DNA of 43,939 bases from Clostridium polynesiense (GTDB lineage Bacteria; Bacillota; Clostridia; Clostridiales; Clostridiaceae). Made by a program: the position numbers and the translations under genes. The DNA is taken from positions 1 through 43,939 of the forward strand of contig NZ_CCXI01000115.1 in NCBI RefSeq assembly GCF_000820705.1, in the 5' to 3' direction. A model generated the notes under the pieces. The model saw only the letters and a program-made list of their open reading frames with translations. It had not been told where the DNA came from and made no database searches. This document shows, one piece after another, positions 25,229 through 34,251 of this stretch (position 1 is the stretch's first letter; every line of letters begins with the position of its first letter).

Positions 25229-26206
25229 GGCTTCCTTGCGGTGGCTTTCTCTGGATTTATACGCTGCAATGGCAACCTCCATGGCTCTTGCACCGTCTAA
25301 TCCTGTAACTTTTGGATCATCTCCGGTTTCTATAGCCCTTACAAATTCTCTTACAAGTCCGGCATCTCCATCGCTTCCCCATTCAACATCTTCAATCACA
25401 TTATTTGAACTGTCGAAAACTCTTATTGTTTGTTTAAATGCTTCTACTTCTATAACGCCTTTAGTCCCCATTATTTCCATATAAACTTCAGGCCAAATAG
25501 TATAATTCTTATGGTGTCCCCAGCTGCAGTCTATAGTTCCGAAAACTCCATTCTCAAATTCTACAGTGACAATACCGCAGTCATCTATACCTTGATTGTG
25601 AATAAGCTCTCCTCCTTCACAATACGCAGAGGTGTAACTGCTATTGGTAAACCATCTCATCAGGTCAGCTATATGAACTGTATGGTCCATTATAGCACCT
25701 CCTCCTGAAAGCTCCTTATTAAGGAACCAGCCGCTTGGTATTTTCCCGTGATTTATGCCGGTAATACACAATATTTCTCCGATATCTCCTCTGTCTACAG
25801 CTTCTTTAGCACTGATTATCCCTTGGCTGAATCTCATTGGAAATGCGGTCATAAGCTTTACGTTATTTCTTTTTGCTGCTTCCAGCATAAGCTTTGCATC
25901 TTCATAATTTGTAGCAAAAGGCTTTTCCACCAGTATATGTTTACCTGCATTGGCAGCATCCACAGCGGTTACTGCATGATATTTATTACTTGTACATATT
26001 ACAACACCCTGTACATCTGTTTTCAGTAGATCCTTATAATCTCTATAATATTTTGTATTGAATCTTGAAGCCATTTCTGTACCTCTAAATTCATTATCAT
26101 CTGCAATACCTACAACCTCGACATTTTCCATCATCATAAGTGAATTAGTATAGCTTAATGCATGCATATGCTCAAAGCTAATAATTCCAACTTTAATTTT
26201 ATCCAT
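25214..26206 (-). CDS. Gfo/Idh/MocA-family oxidoreductase
   Basis: A 330-residue enzyme. The N-terminal fold begins KVGIISFEHMHALSYTNSL, lacking the canonical GxGxxG and instead carrying an EHMH motif. The EKP motif is HILVEKPFATNYEDAK, and GGGAIMDHTVHIADLMRWF has the DxxxH active-site pattern. Cotranscribed with the similar gene to its right (15-nt gap) and with the PHP gene beyond it. The atypical dinucleotide loop resembles that of the 17450 enzyme, hinting at a related sub-family. The start has a GGAGGTAG site. Confidence 0.9.
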   Translation of the reverse strand: MDKIKVGIISFEHMHALSYTNSLMMMENVEVVGIADDNEFRGTEMASRFNTKYYRDYKDLLKTDVQGVVICTSNKYHAVTAVDAANAGKHILVEKPFATNYEDAKLMLEAAKRNNVKLMTAFPMRFSQGIISAKEAVDRGDIGEILCITGINHGKIPSGWFLNKELSGGGAIMDHTVHIADLMRWFTNSSYTSAYCEGGELIHNQGIDDCGIVTVEFENGVFGTIDCSWGHHKNYTIWPEVYMEIMGTKGVIEVEAFKQTIRVFDSSNNVIEDVEWGSDGDAGLVREFVRAIETGDDPKVTGLDGARAMEVAIAAYKSRESHRKEAIEHI

Positions 26207-26221
26207 TGCTTTCCTACCTCC

Positions 26222-27205
26222 TTATAATTCTACGGATTCTCCAGTTTTTGAAGATTCAATTGCTGCTAATGAAACCTTTATAGCTTTTATAGCTTCTTCT
26301 CCTGTTATCTTAGGTTGTCTATCCTCTGTTATTGCATTGATGAATTCCTGAATCTCAGCGGTATATGGCTCCTCTTCTGGGAATAACGGCGTATCCAGGG
26401 ATATACTGTAGCTTCCATTATTAGTATACTTTTTCACCGGCGAACTGTTTCTGCTGTCGCTTTCTATTTGTCCCTTAGTACCTATAATTTCGAAAGTAGT
26501 ACCAAAAATAGCTCCGTCAGGATATGCCCAGCTTCCTTCAACATGCACTATAGCGCCATTTTTCATCTTCAAGGTAACAAGACAGTGATCCTGCCTTTCC
26601 ACCTTTCCGTTAAAACTCTTGGCATATACTCTTTCTACATCCCCAAAGTTATTTATTATCCAGTCAATATCATGAATTATTAAATCCAGTAAAGGTCCTC
26701 CACTTAATTTATAATCAGCATACCAATTCTGCCAGCTCCAGCCCGGATAAGCTCCATTTCTTGTAGTTCTTATAAGCTTCGGTGTGCCAATTTTACCTTC
26801 TTTTATAACATCAACAGCCTTCATATATGCAGGGAAAAATCTAACTACGTGTCCAACTGAAAACTTTAAATTCTTTTCCTTTGCTTTATTAACGATTTCT
26901 TCTGCATCTTCAACGGATAAGGCTATAGGTTTCTCGCAAAATACATGTTTGCCCATTTCCATTGCTTTTAGAGAAAACTCCTTGTGCATATAGGTAGGGA
27001 GGCATATGTCAATCATATCAATATCCTCTTTAAGCATTTCATCAAAGCTCTTATAATATTTTGCTCCTAAAAGCTCTGCGGCAGCTTTTCCTTTTTCTTC
27101 CCTTAAATCGCATACAGCTGTAACCTTTGCATTTTTAATATTTAAATAACCCCTTGCATGTGTGCTGCCCATGGTTCCACATCCTACAATAGCTACCTTA
27201 ATCAT
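26222..27205 (-). CDS. Gfo/Idh/MocA-family oxidoreductase
   Basis: The start is set at ATG 27205 (MIKVAIVGCGTMGSTHARGY), preceded by AAGGAGTGAATAAA. An upstream in-frame start at 27247 would overlap the PHP gene and has no site. A canonical GCGTMG loop, the motif HVFCEKPIALS and LSGGPLLDLIIHDIDWIINN place it firmly in the family. About 327 residues. It forms a PHP, dehydrogenase, dehydrogenase unit with tight spacing, which suggests successive steps on one sugar-derived substrate. Confidence 0.92.
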   Translation of the reverse strand: MIKVAIVGCGTMGSTHARGYLNIKNAKVTAVCDLREEKGKAAAELLGAKYYKSFDEMLKEDIDMIDICLPTYMHKEFSLKAMEMGKHVFCEKPIALSVEDAEEIVNKAKEKNLKFSVGHVVRFFPAYMKAVDVIKEGKIGTPKLIRTTRNGAYPGWSWQNWYADYKLSGGPLLDLIIHDIDWIINNFGDVERVYAKSFNGKVERQDHCLVTLKMKNGAIVHVEGSWAYPDGAIFGTTFEIIGTKGQIESDSRNSSPVKKYTNNGSYSISLDTPLFPEEEPYTAEIQEFINAITEDRQPKITGEEAIKAIKVSLAAIESSKTGESVEL

Positions 27206-27233
27206 TTTATTCACTCCTTGATACATTTTTATT

Positions 27234-27995
27234 TTAAACTTTAACAAGCTTACAATTATATTTATTACACATTTCTTCAGCCCGCTGATTTTTCCCTATC
27301 CAATCTAAAATATGAGCATCACTGCCTATGCTGAAAGTTACATTTTTTGAAGCCATAAATTTTATTATACTCTCCCTAGGGGTAGAGGTAGCTCCATGAA
27401 GTTCATAAGCTTTACCGCTTTTAATAAGGCTGTCCGCAAGTTCTTTCAGAAAGTCATCTTGAAAATACCTTGAGGCTATTTTTGAGCTTATAGCCTTCCT
27501 TTCTTCATAGGTAGTAGTTCCCGGTTTAATCAGAGGGTTTATTGGGAGATATCCTTCAGGATGTCCTTGAACGTCCCCTTTACCTGAAGCCATGTTTATA
27601 ATTTTCTCTTTAAAAGCTTCCCAGTATCCATCATTAAAATACTCTCCTTTAACCAATTCCCCGGAGTATTCCACATAATGAACGCTGGTAATCAATATTT
27701 CTGAGGCATTATAAACCTCATCGCTTATCCTCAGATTCCCATTAAAATCTGTGCAGGTTTCAATACCGCAGAGCACTTTCTGCTCTTTAAATTCTGCATA
27801 GCTTTTAATTTTCTTAAAAAACTCTAAAAGCTCCCCATCGCTAATCCTTCTGATGTTTGGAGAAGTATCATAATTATCAAAATGGTCAGTTATAGCAATA
27901 CAATCCATTCCTAACTCTTTGGCTTTATCAATCACTTCCATATAAGTAGGTTGTCCATCAGAAAAATTAGTATGGACATGTAAGTCTATTTTCAC
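27234..27995 (-). CDS. PHP-domain phosphoesterase
   Basis: A 253-residue protein with the metal ligands of the PHP superfamily in order: HVHTNFSDG (residues 6-14), TDHFD, GIETCTDF, SVHYVEY, GHPEG and the terminal GSDAHILDW. These trinuclear-metal enzymes hydrolyse phosphate monoesters such as histidinol phosphate; closeness to HisK is possible, but the sugar-locus setting favours a sugar phosphate. The GTG start at 27995 is the only one before the first motif. It heads the three-gene unit with the two oxidoreductases. Confidence 0.88.
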   Translation of the reverse strand: MKIDLHVHTNFSDGQPTYMEVIDKAKELGMDCIAITDHFDNYDTSPNIRRISDGELLEFFKKIKSYAEFKEQKVLCGIETCTDFNGNLRISDEVYNASEILITSVHYVEYSGELVKGEYFNDGYWEAFKEKIINMASGKGDVQGHPEGYLPINPLIKPGTTTYEERKAISSKIASRYFQDDFLKELADSLIKSGKAYELHGATSTPRESIIKFMASKNVTFSIGSDAHILDWIGKNQRAEEMCNKYNCKLVKV

Positions 27996-28037
27996 CTAAA
28001 TCACTCTTTTCCTGAATAATTACTAAGCTTAATTATT

Positions 28038-28282
28038 TATAATGCTTTTGGTGATTGCTATTATAAAATTCATTAATTCATTCCTTTTAGCTTGAGGATT
28101 TATAATATATAAATCTAATAATCTATTCTTTTTGCTTGGTGATTTCCAATATAAATCCCATAAGCTATTCCTTTTAGCTTGAGGATTTCTAATATACCCC
28201 CATAAGCTATTCCTTTAATCTTAGTGATTTCTAATATAAAACCCCATAATCTATCCCTTTATACCTGATAGGGATATACCTT
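28038..28282. repeat. Degenerate 42-45-bp tandem repeat, five intergenic units plus the gene's own 3' end
   Basis: Units start near 28038, 28080, 28125, 28167 and 28209. A sixth, at 28253, is the end of the permease coding sequence (stop 28251-28253). Shared blocks are ATTCCTTTTAGCTTGAGGAT, TTCTAATATA and CCCATAAGCT. Units alternate between GAGGATTT (28080, 28167) and GGTGATTT-like (28038, 28125, 28209), so an 85-bp dimer may have been the amplified unit. No ORF runs through them. Confidence 0.85.
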
Positions 28283-29075
28283 CTACGAAATATTTCTGGA
28301 AGGCTATATACACCAAAAGTACAGGAATAATCGCTAATGCAGCAGCAGCCATTTTTAAGTTGTAAGCGTCGTAGTACTGGCTTGAAAATTTAGCAACGGC
28401 AAGAGGCAGAGTTCTAAGCCTGTCATCGCTTACTACCAGTAAAGGCCATTGGAATGCATTCCAGCTGGAAATGAACTTATTGATAGTGATAACTGCTATA
28501 AGAGGCTTTGTAAGAGGTAGTACGAGACTTCTGAATATCTTAAATTCATTGGCTCCATCAACTCTGGCAGCTTCGATTAAAGCCGTAGGAATACTTTCCA
28601 TAAAATTTCTTGCTAAAAATATGCTGAAAGCATCTACAATCCCTGGGAAAATTAATCCAAAATACGTGTTTATTACATTTGCTTTATGTGCCATTATATA
28701 CAATGGTATTATGGTTGCAACCCAAGGAACCATGGTAGTTGCAAGTACACACATAAACAATATCTTTTTGCCTCTGAAATTGTATTTAGCAAATCCATAT
28801 CCAGCCATAGTAACAATAATCATGTTAAAGACTACCTGTACTACTGTAACAACTATGCTGTTAAAATAATAAACAGAAAAATTCCCTCTCTCAAACAGTT
28901 CTTTGAAATTGTCCAGGGTAAATTCCTTTGGCAATAGGCTAGGAGGTATAAAATAAAACTCTTCTATTTTCTTAAATGAGGAAAATATCATCCATACAAA
29001 GGGTAAAACAACTACTGCGGAAGCGGCCACAAGAAGTATTATCAGTAAAATCTTTTTCAATCTCTTCTTATTCAT
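28251..29075 (-). CDS. Carbohydrate ABC transporter permease (MalG type)
   Basis: A 274-residue permease with six membrane segments. The EAA loop is LIEAARVDGANEFKIFRSLV followed by LPLTKPLIA. It ends with FVEGISLSGIKG, the typical C-terminus of MalG-like proteins, whose last residues reach the ATPase interface. Partner of the 29086 permease (10-nt gap) and the 30160 binding protein. The start has a GGAGG site upstream. The ATPase must be encoded elsewhere. Confidence 0.94.
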   Translation of the reverse strand: MNKKRLKKILLIILLVAASAVVVLPFVWMIFSSFKKIEEFYFIPPSLLPKEFTLDNFKELFERGNFSVYYFNSIVVTVVQVVFNMIIVTMAGYGFAKYNFRGKKILFMCVLATTMVPWVATIIPLYIMAHKANVINTYFGLIFPGIVDAFSIFLARNFMESIPTALIEAARVDGANEFKIFRSLVLPLTKPLIAVITINKFISSWNAFQWPLLVVSDDRLRTLPLAVAKFSSQYYDAYNLKMAAAALAIIPVLLVYIAFQKYFVEGISLSGIKG

Positions 29076-29085
29076 ATTTTCCTCC

Positions 29086-29955
29086 TTATGATAAATCTAG
29101 TTTTAAAACTCTATATTGCAATATGGTTATTATTAAAACTGCAATGAATAATACAAAGGACATAGCACTTGCATATCCCATTTCGGAACTCATGAAACCT
29201 TTATCATATATATAATTAACCACGGTATTTGTGCTGTTAAGCGGTCCCTGAAGCATATAAGTTTCCTGGAATATCATAAACACACCTATGATACCGGTGA
29301 TAAGGAGATAAATATGTGCCGGTTTTAAAAGAGGCAGTGTGATATATCTAAACTTTTGCCATGCATTGGCTCCATCAATTGAAGCAGCCTCTTTGACCTC
29401 ATCCGCTACATCCTGAAGACCTGCCAGATAAATAAGCATAGCCGCTCCGGCATCCTTCCATACCTTAAATATCATTACCGATGCTATAGCAGTGCTGGAA
29501 TCATTTATCCATCCTATCCCCTCTAATCCAAAAAAGGATAATATCGAGTTAAAAAGCCCGAAGCTTGGCTGATAGAACCAGTCAAATAGTATAGCTGCGG
29601 CAATGGTTGATGTAATTACAGGAGAATAAAATATAACCCTGAATATAGTCATTCCTTTTAATTTATTATTTAAAAGCATAGCTAACATAAGACCAAAAAA
29701 CATATTTAGCGGTACGAATATAAAGAATTTACACATTACTATTAATGATCTTTTAAACTCAGCATCCTGAAGCAACCTGGCATAATTTTCAAATCCTACA
29801 AAACTCATATTTGAGCTTAAAGCTGACCAGTTTGTAAAGCTTATAGGAAGAGCCATAATTGCCGGAATTACAGTGACTATTAAAAGATATATAATTGCCG
29901 GAGCAATAAACAAATATGGTGCTATCTTTAAAGTATTTATTTTTCCCTTTTTCAA
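29086..29955 (-). CDS. Sugar ABC transporter permease (MalF type)
   Basis: A 289-residue permease with six membrane segments and the EAA loop VKEAASIDGANAWQKFRYIT followed by LPLLKP. The opening APYLFIAPAIIYLLIVTVIP is characteristic of MalF/UgpA-like proteins in Bacillota. Separated from the binding-protein gene by a terminator-like hairpin at 29972-30023, which would lower its expression relative to that gene. The start has GGAAGTGATC upstream, a moderate site. Confidence 0.94.
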   Translation of the reverse strand: MKKGKINTLKIAPYLFIAPAIIYLLIVTVIPAIMALPISFTNWSALSSNMSFVGFENYARLLQDAEFKRSLIVMCKFFIFVPLNMFFGLMLAMLLNNKLKGMTIFRVIFYSPVITSTIAAAILFDWFYQPSFGLFNSILSFFGLEGIGWINDSSTAIASVMIFKVWKDAGAAMLIYLAGLQDVADEVKEAASIDGANAWQKFRYITLPLLKPAHIYLLITGIIGVFMIFQETYMLQGPLNSTNTVVNYIYDKGFMSSEMGYASAMSFVLFIAVLIITILQYRVLKLDLS

Positions 29956-29971
29956 ACGATCACTTCCTTGT

Positions 29972-30023
29972 AAAAAAGAGGCTGTCCGAAAAACATTTTA
30001 AGGCTTTCCAATTACAACCTCTT
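29972..30023 (-). terminator. Partial terminator between binding-protein and permease genes
   Basis: On the minus strand AAGAGGTTGT (30023-30014) pairs with ACAGCCTCTT (29985-29976) with one mismatch and a 28-nt loop, followed by TTTTT. A weak terminator here would let binding-protein mRNA exceed permease mRNA, as is common in such operons. Confidence 0.6.
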
Positions 30024-30159
30024 AGTTATGTTATTTATAAGCATGTTTATTAAATTAACTGTAATATATGTATATTTCTAAATTTGTAGCTGTCAGGCAG
30101 CATGTACCATAGCTTTTATCTAACTGCCCCTTACCTGACATTCTCCCTTAAGCTTTAAC

Positions 30160-31434
30160 CTATTTAAGGTCTTTAGAAATTTCTGTATTCAGCTCTTTCT
30201 GCAAATCTTGTAAGGTTTGCTCAACTGGTGCATCAGTGAGTATCATCTTATCAAAGTATTGACCCCATATCTTATTAAGAATTCCCATTTGAAGATAACC
30301 TACCTGTGAATCTTCCATGGAGGATAGTAGAAGTTTTGTTTGAGGATCGGAAGTTAATTCCTCATCGTTTATAAGCTCTTTTCTAGTAGGAAGTTCTCCG
30401 GTTTGTTTTGTCCATTTCTTTTGAACATCTTTGCTTGCTAAAAACTCTATCCATTTTGTAGCAGCTTCAGAATTAGCTTTTTTAGATGCTACATAAGCCC
30501 ATGAGGTTACTATTGTAGTGTTTTTACCATCTTTTGCAGGAATTAATGACATTCCAAGGTTAACATTTGGTGCAGTCTGCTTTAAATTACCAAACATAGC
30601 AGGGTGTCCTAACATCATAGCTACTTTACCCTGTCTGAATCCAGCCCAGTTTTTCATAAATTGAGTATCGTAAACCTTATCCTTCTTATAGGTGTCCACC
30701 ATAAATTTAATAGCTTCTACTGATTTTGGATCATCAGCAAAGATATATTTACCCTTTTCATCTACCATCTTACCGCCGTATTGAGCTATCAAGGCTTGTA
30801 CTTCCGGATTATAACCCTTTACTCCCCAGCCGGATTGAGTCATTTTGCCGTTTTGGGTCTTAGTGAGTTTTACAGCCCATTCACGGAGTTCGTCCCAGGT
30901 TTTAGGCCCTTTTTCAGCATCCAATCCTGCTTCTTTAAGAAGATCCTTGTTCCAGTACAGAACAATTGTTTGAGTATCTGTTGGAAGCCCATAATATTTT
31001 CCTTCATATTTAAGACCGTCTACAGCAGCAGGAATAAATTCGCTTGATATCTTTTCAGTAGATAATATTTTTTCATCTAATGGCTGAATTGAACCTGCTT
31101 TTGCAAGCCTTGGTATCATACCTGATTCTACCTGCATAACATCTGGTGCTGCGTCTGTTGCCAAGGTAGAAATCAATTTAGTGGAGTAGCTGTCTTCAGG
31201 AATAAATTCCATTTTAACTTCTATGTCCTTATTTTTCTCCATAAATTCCTTAGCCAGGTCCTGCATCATTTTGTCTCTGGCCTGACTGCTGTGCTGCCAA
31301 TATGTAATAGTTGTCTTTTTTCCTCCTGATGACCCTGCTGATCCTGAAGCATCTCCTTTATTGCCACATCCCGCAGCAACCCCTCCTATCAGCATAACTG
31401 ACAGCATTAGACCAATAATTTTCTTACCTTTCAT
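30160..31434 (-). CDS. Sugar ABC transporter solute-binding lipoprotein
   Basis: A 424-residue family-1 binding protein. The signal peptide ends in lipobox VAAGC (Cys23), followed by a Gly/Ser/Lys linker. Typical blocks are TITYWQHSSQARDKMMQDLA near the start, DAAPDVMQVESGMIPRLAKA in the first lobe and the C-terminal lobe with SAEAATKWIEFLASKDVQKK-like sequence. It captures a sugar outside the membrane for the two permeases that follow. The start has AAGGAGGAAGAA upstream. The nearby ROK repressor gene probably controls the promoter in 31435-31512. Confidence 0.93.
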   Translation of the reverse strand: MKGKKIIGLMLSVMLIGGVAAGCGNKGDASGSAGSSGGKKTTITYWQHSSQARDKMMQDLAKEFMEKNKDIEVKMEFIPEDSYSTKLISTLATDAAPDVMQVESGMIPRLAKAGSIQPLDEKILSTEKISSEFIPAAVDGLKYEGKYYGLPTDTQTIVLYWNKDLLKEAGLDAEKGPKTWDELREWAVKLTKTQNGKMTQSGWGVKGYNPEVQALIAQYGGKMVDEKGKYIFADDPKSVEAIKFMVDTYKKDKVYDTQFMKNWAGFRQGKVAMMLGHPAMFGNLKQTAPNVNLGMSLIPAKDGKNTTIVTSWAYVASKKANSEAATKWIEFLASKDVQKKWTKQTGELPTRKELINDEELTSDPQTKLLLSSMEDSQVGYLQMGILNKIWGQYFDKMILTDAPVEQTLQDLQKELNTEISKDLK

Positions 31435-31512
31435 AAATTCTTCCTCCTTAATTATTGTTTAAAATATTGCTTACATTTTAATTATTTATTTTATTAATGA
31501 TTAAATTGACTG

Positions 31513-32709
31513 CTACTTTAAATCAATAAATTTATAAACTTCATGAGTAAATATCTCATGGGATATCCCTAACAATGCTGAATTGATTCCAAAGGATGAA
31601 AGTTTTAGTTCCGTAGTGCTGGAAAAGCTTTTTAAGGCTTTTTTATCTAAAATCTGCTTTAAACTATTTCTTATATCTTCTCCTCCTGATGAAAAAGCTC
31701 CACCTAAGATCACAAGCTGAGGATTAAAAATATTTACAATGTTTGATATAGTAGTTCCAAGAAGATTTATCTGCTCATCAATCACTATGCTGCAGGCAGG
31801 ATCCTTTTCTAAATACAGCTTTATGATGTCTTCATATTTTAAACTGCTTATTTCTTCTACTCTGCTTTCCATACCTTTCTGCAGAATATCACTTAATCTT
31901 TTTTGAGCAGGAACTTTAGAAATCATAGTGCCCAGACATCCTCTATTTCCACATCGGCATAGCTCTCCCTGTGGATCAATTGTTAAGTGTCCAAGTTCAA
32001 AGCCCCCTTCAGGAAGTCTAAAAAGCTTTCCATTGTGTAAATAAGACATTCCTACGCCGTTATCTACAAGTATGTAAATAACATCCCGATATTTTTTGTC
32101 TATGCCAAAGTAATATTCTCCAAGAAGAAGTGCATCAGTATCCTTATATATATATATATTTCTATCTAAAACAGCTCTTATCACCTTTTTAACATCGAAA
32201 TTCTCTATATGAAGGCTGGCTGAAAATATAATACTGCAGTTTTTATAGTCTATAAGGCCTGGAAAACTGATTCCTACCCCCTGAATTAACTCTGTATCAT
32301 ATTCAAAATTCTCCAAAGCGTTTTTTATTGATTCATTTAAAAGAAGTTCTAAACTGCTTTCATTATAAACAGATGAAATAATTTCTTTTTTATAGACTAT
32401 TTCATTTGCTAAATTTATAATGCTTACCGAGGCTCCTTTAGGTGTTACATTTAAATTAATAGAAGATGCAGAGGATGGATTCAAGCCAAAAATCACCGGT
32501 GGACGTCCTCCGCTGGACTTTCCAACCCTTATTTCATGTATAAATCCAGCATCCATTAAATCTGCTGTAATAGCTGATATTGTTGTTGGACTCATCTTAG
32601 TTTTCTCGGTAAGATCAGTTCTTGATATTTCATTATGCTCTCTTATTATTCTTAGTACTGTTTGTCTGTTCAGATACTTAATGGTATCTTTATCAGCCTT
32701 TTTACTCAA
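31513..32709 (-). CDS. ROK-family (NagC/XylR-type) transcriptional repressor
   Basis: A 398-residue regulator. The winged helix-turn-helix ISRTDLTEKTKMSPTTISAI is at about residues 28-47, with the GGRPP wing following. The ROK body carries the zinc motif CRCGNRGCLG. It has a TTG start (32709) with AGGGG 7 nt upstream. Such proteins bind operator DNA and release it on binding a sugar. It lies directly upstream of the ABC transporter genes (31434 leftward), its likely targets. The gene follows the phosphodiesterase gene by 37 nt. Confidence 0.93.
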   Translation of the reverse strand: MSKKADKDTIKYLNRQTVLRIIREHNEISRTDLTEKTKMSPTTISAITADLMDAGFIHEIRVGKSSGGRPPVIFGLNPSSASSINLNVTPKGASVSIINLANEIVYKKEIISSVYNESSLELLLNESIKNALENFEYDTELIQGVGISFPGLIDYKNCSIIFSASLHIENFDVKKVIRAVLDRNIYIYKDTDALLLGEYYFGIDKKYRDVIYILVDNGVGMSYLHNGKLFRLPEGGFELGHLTIDPQGELCRCGNRGCLGTMISKVPAQKRLSDILQKGMESRVEEISSLKYEDIIKLYLEKDPACSIVIDEQINLLGTTISNIVNIFNPQLVILGGAFSSGGEDIRNSLKQILDKKALKSFSSTTELKLSSFGINSALLGISHEIFTHEVYKFIDLK

Positions 32710-32746
32710 AAAAACCCCTACTTTCTTTTGTCAGTGAAAAAAGTAA

Positions 32747-34018
32747 TTAAATTATGATATCCTTTATGATTTTTCCCTTAGTATCCTTCATTAATGGCAA
32801 CGATAACATTGCACAAGCAGTAGGAATCATGTCTATATTATAAGCTTTATCTTCATAAATCTTTCCTCTGCATACTTTTGGACCTTTAATTACACCAAAA
32901 ACCTTTTGGCATTTTTCATGGATTGAATCATGCGAAGCATCTAATATAAAGTCCTTATTTATATCTAAATTAAAATGCATGAATTCCTTTGGTGAAATGA
33001 GAATATCCGCAAATTCTTCCTTTATACCCTTTTCTATCAGTTCCTCTTGGGTTAAGCATTTTTCTATATAATCTTCTGAATCCAGTTCCATTTTAAGCTC
33101 ATCTAAATCTATGTCCTCATTAAAATACGTCTGGCACTGAATCCCAGTTCCAGCAATTATGACCTCATTCTTTTTTATATTCCCTGATACCCTGGAATTT
33201 TCGTCAATTAAAGTAACTTTTTCAAAACCCATATCATTTAACTTTTTTATAAGTTTTGGCAAGGAGCTCTTGCCTTTATAAGAAATCATTCCATGATCAC
33301 TGGTTATTAAAAGAGTGGTTTTATCATAAACCCCTTTGGATTTTAATGCTTCTACAAGCTTTCCTATTTCATTGTCAATTTCCTTTAATCTTTCTACAAC
33401 AGAGGATATTCTGTCATTTTCAGTAAGGGCTTTCTTTCTGCTGGGAGCATAACTTGTGTACTCAGGGTTATGGCCTAAGGCATCTAAATCATCTGCATAA
33501 AAAAATATAAACTCAGGCAGAGACTCAAAGACATATTCTCTTTCTCTGGACTTCACCGTTTTTCCTGAAATAATATCCTGAAGAAGTTGAAACCTTACCT
33601 TAAAATTTCCTCCTGGTTGAAAATATACAAATTTGTCATCATCAAAGCTGCAACCTTTATCCCTAAGTCCAAACTGCTGTATAGACACAAAAGGCTTATC
33701 AAGGGTGTTCAGAACTTCCCCTATAGTTTCCCCTTCATTATCATGATTACACTTAATCAGTTTTCCTTCTTTCTTATCAAAATATTGATAACAATTCCCT
33801 GTAAGATTGGAGTAGCCACCGGTTACTATAGAACTCTGCATAGGAAAGGTTATGGAAGGAATACCTGTATATAGATTTCTGAAAAATGTTCCTTCATTAA
33901 TCAAACCATTTAAATTCGGAGTTCCATTTTCGTATTTATTTGCTAGATCATAATAGTACTTCCCGAACCCATCCAGATTAATATAAATAAAATAATCTTT
34001 TTCCGTTTTTATCACCAC
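32747..34018 (-). CDS. Alkaline-phosphatase-superfamily phosphodiesterase/nucleotide pyrophosphatase
   Basis: A 423-residue protein. Metal and nucleophile positions typical of PF01663 are visible: YINLDGFG, then TGIPSITFPMQSSIVTGGYS with the nucleophile Thr, YADDLDALGHNP, ITSDHGMISY and the late DASHDSIHEK. It hydrolyses phosphodiester or phosphoanhydride bonds; the substrate is unknown. No signal peptide, so cytoplasmic, unlike most secreted NPPs. The start is one of two adjacent GTG codons (34018 or 34015) with GAGG unusually close, so translation may be weak. It leads into the ROK regulator gene. Confidence 0.86.
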   Translation of the reverse strand: MVIKTEKDYFIYINLDGFGKYYYDLANKYENGTPNLNGLINEGTFFRNLYTGIPSITFPMQSSIVTGGYSNLTGNCYQYFDKKEGKLIKCNHDNEGETIGEVLNTLDKPFVSIQQFGLRDKGCSFDDDKFVYFQPGGNFKVRFQLLQDIISGKTVKSREREYVFESLPEFIFFYADDLDALGHNPEYTSYAPSRKKALTENDRISSVVERLKEIDNEIGKLVEALKSKGVYDKTTLLITSDHGMISYKGKSSLPKLIKKLNDMGFEKVTLIDENSRVSGNIKKNEVIIAGTGIQCQTYFNEDIDLDELKMELDSEDYIEKCLTQEELIEKGIKEEFADILISPKEFMHFNLDINKDFILDASHDSIHEKCQKVFGVIKGPKVCRGKIYEDKAYNIDMIPTACAMLSLPLMKDTKGKIIKDIII

Positions 34019-34172
34019 CTCAATTGTATAATTTTTAAACTTTATTCAACTTTTTAAGGCGACTGGAATAAGTGTGTAATCCTTATCATATTTTTATGGT
34101 AACCTTTAATATAAAAAAAGGCAATACCTTAATTAAAATTTAATATTTAATAGTGTAGTTTTTTCAGCAAAC

Positions 34173-34241
34173 TTACATAAAATGTAACCGCCCCTGGGGT
34201 GCTTCCTTTTTAAGGAAGCACCCCAGGGGCGGTTACATTTT
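34173..34241. repeat. REP-like palindrome, copy 7
   Basis: The 30-bp arms 34179-34208 and 34212-34241 (AAAATGTAACCGCCCC, T, GGGG, TGCTTCCTT) are perfectly complementary around TTT. TTACATAAAATGTAA (34173-34187) overlaps the left edge as in copy 6. The right arm runs into seven T. It ends 10 nt before the stop codon at 34252. Confidence 0.95.
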
Positions 34242-34251
34242 TTTACATCTT

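Noticed and set aside
27371-27385. CCCTAGGGGTAG as a ninth palindrome copy
   Set aside because: It lies inside the PHP coding sequence, lacks the GCTTCC arm and has no facing arm.
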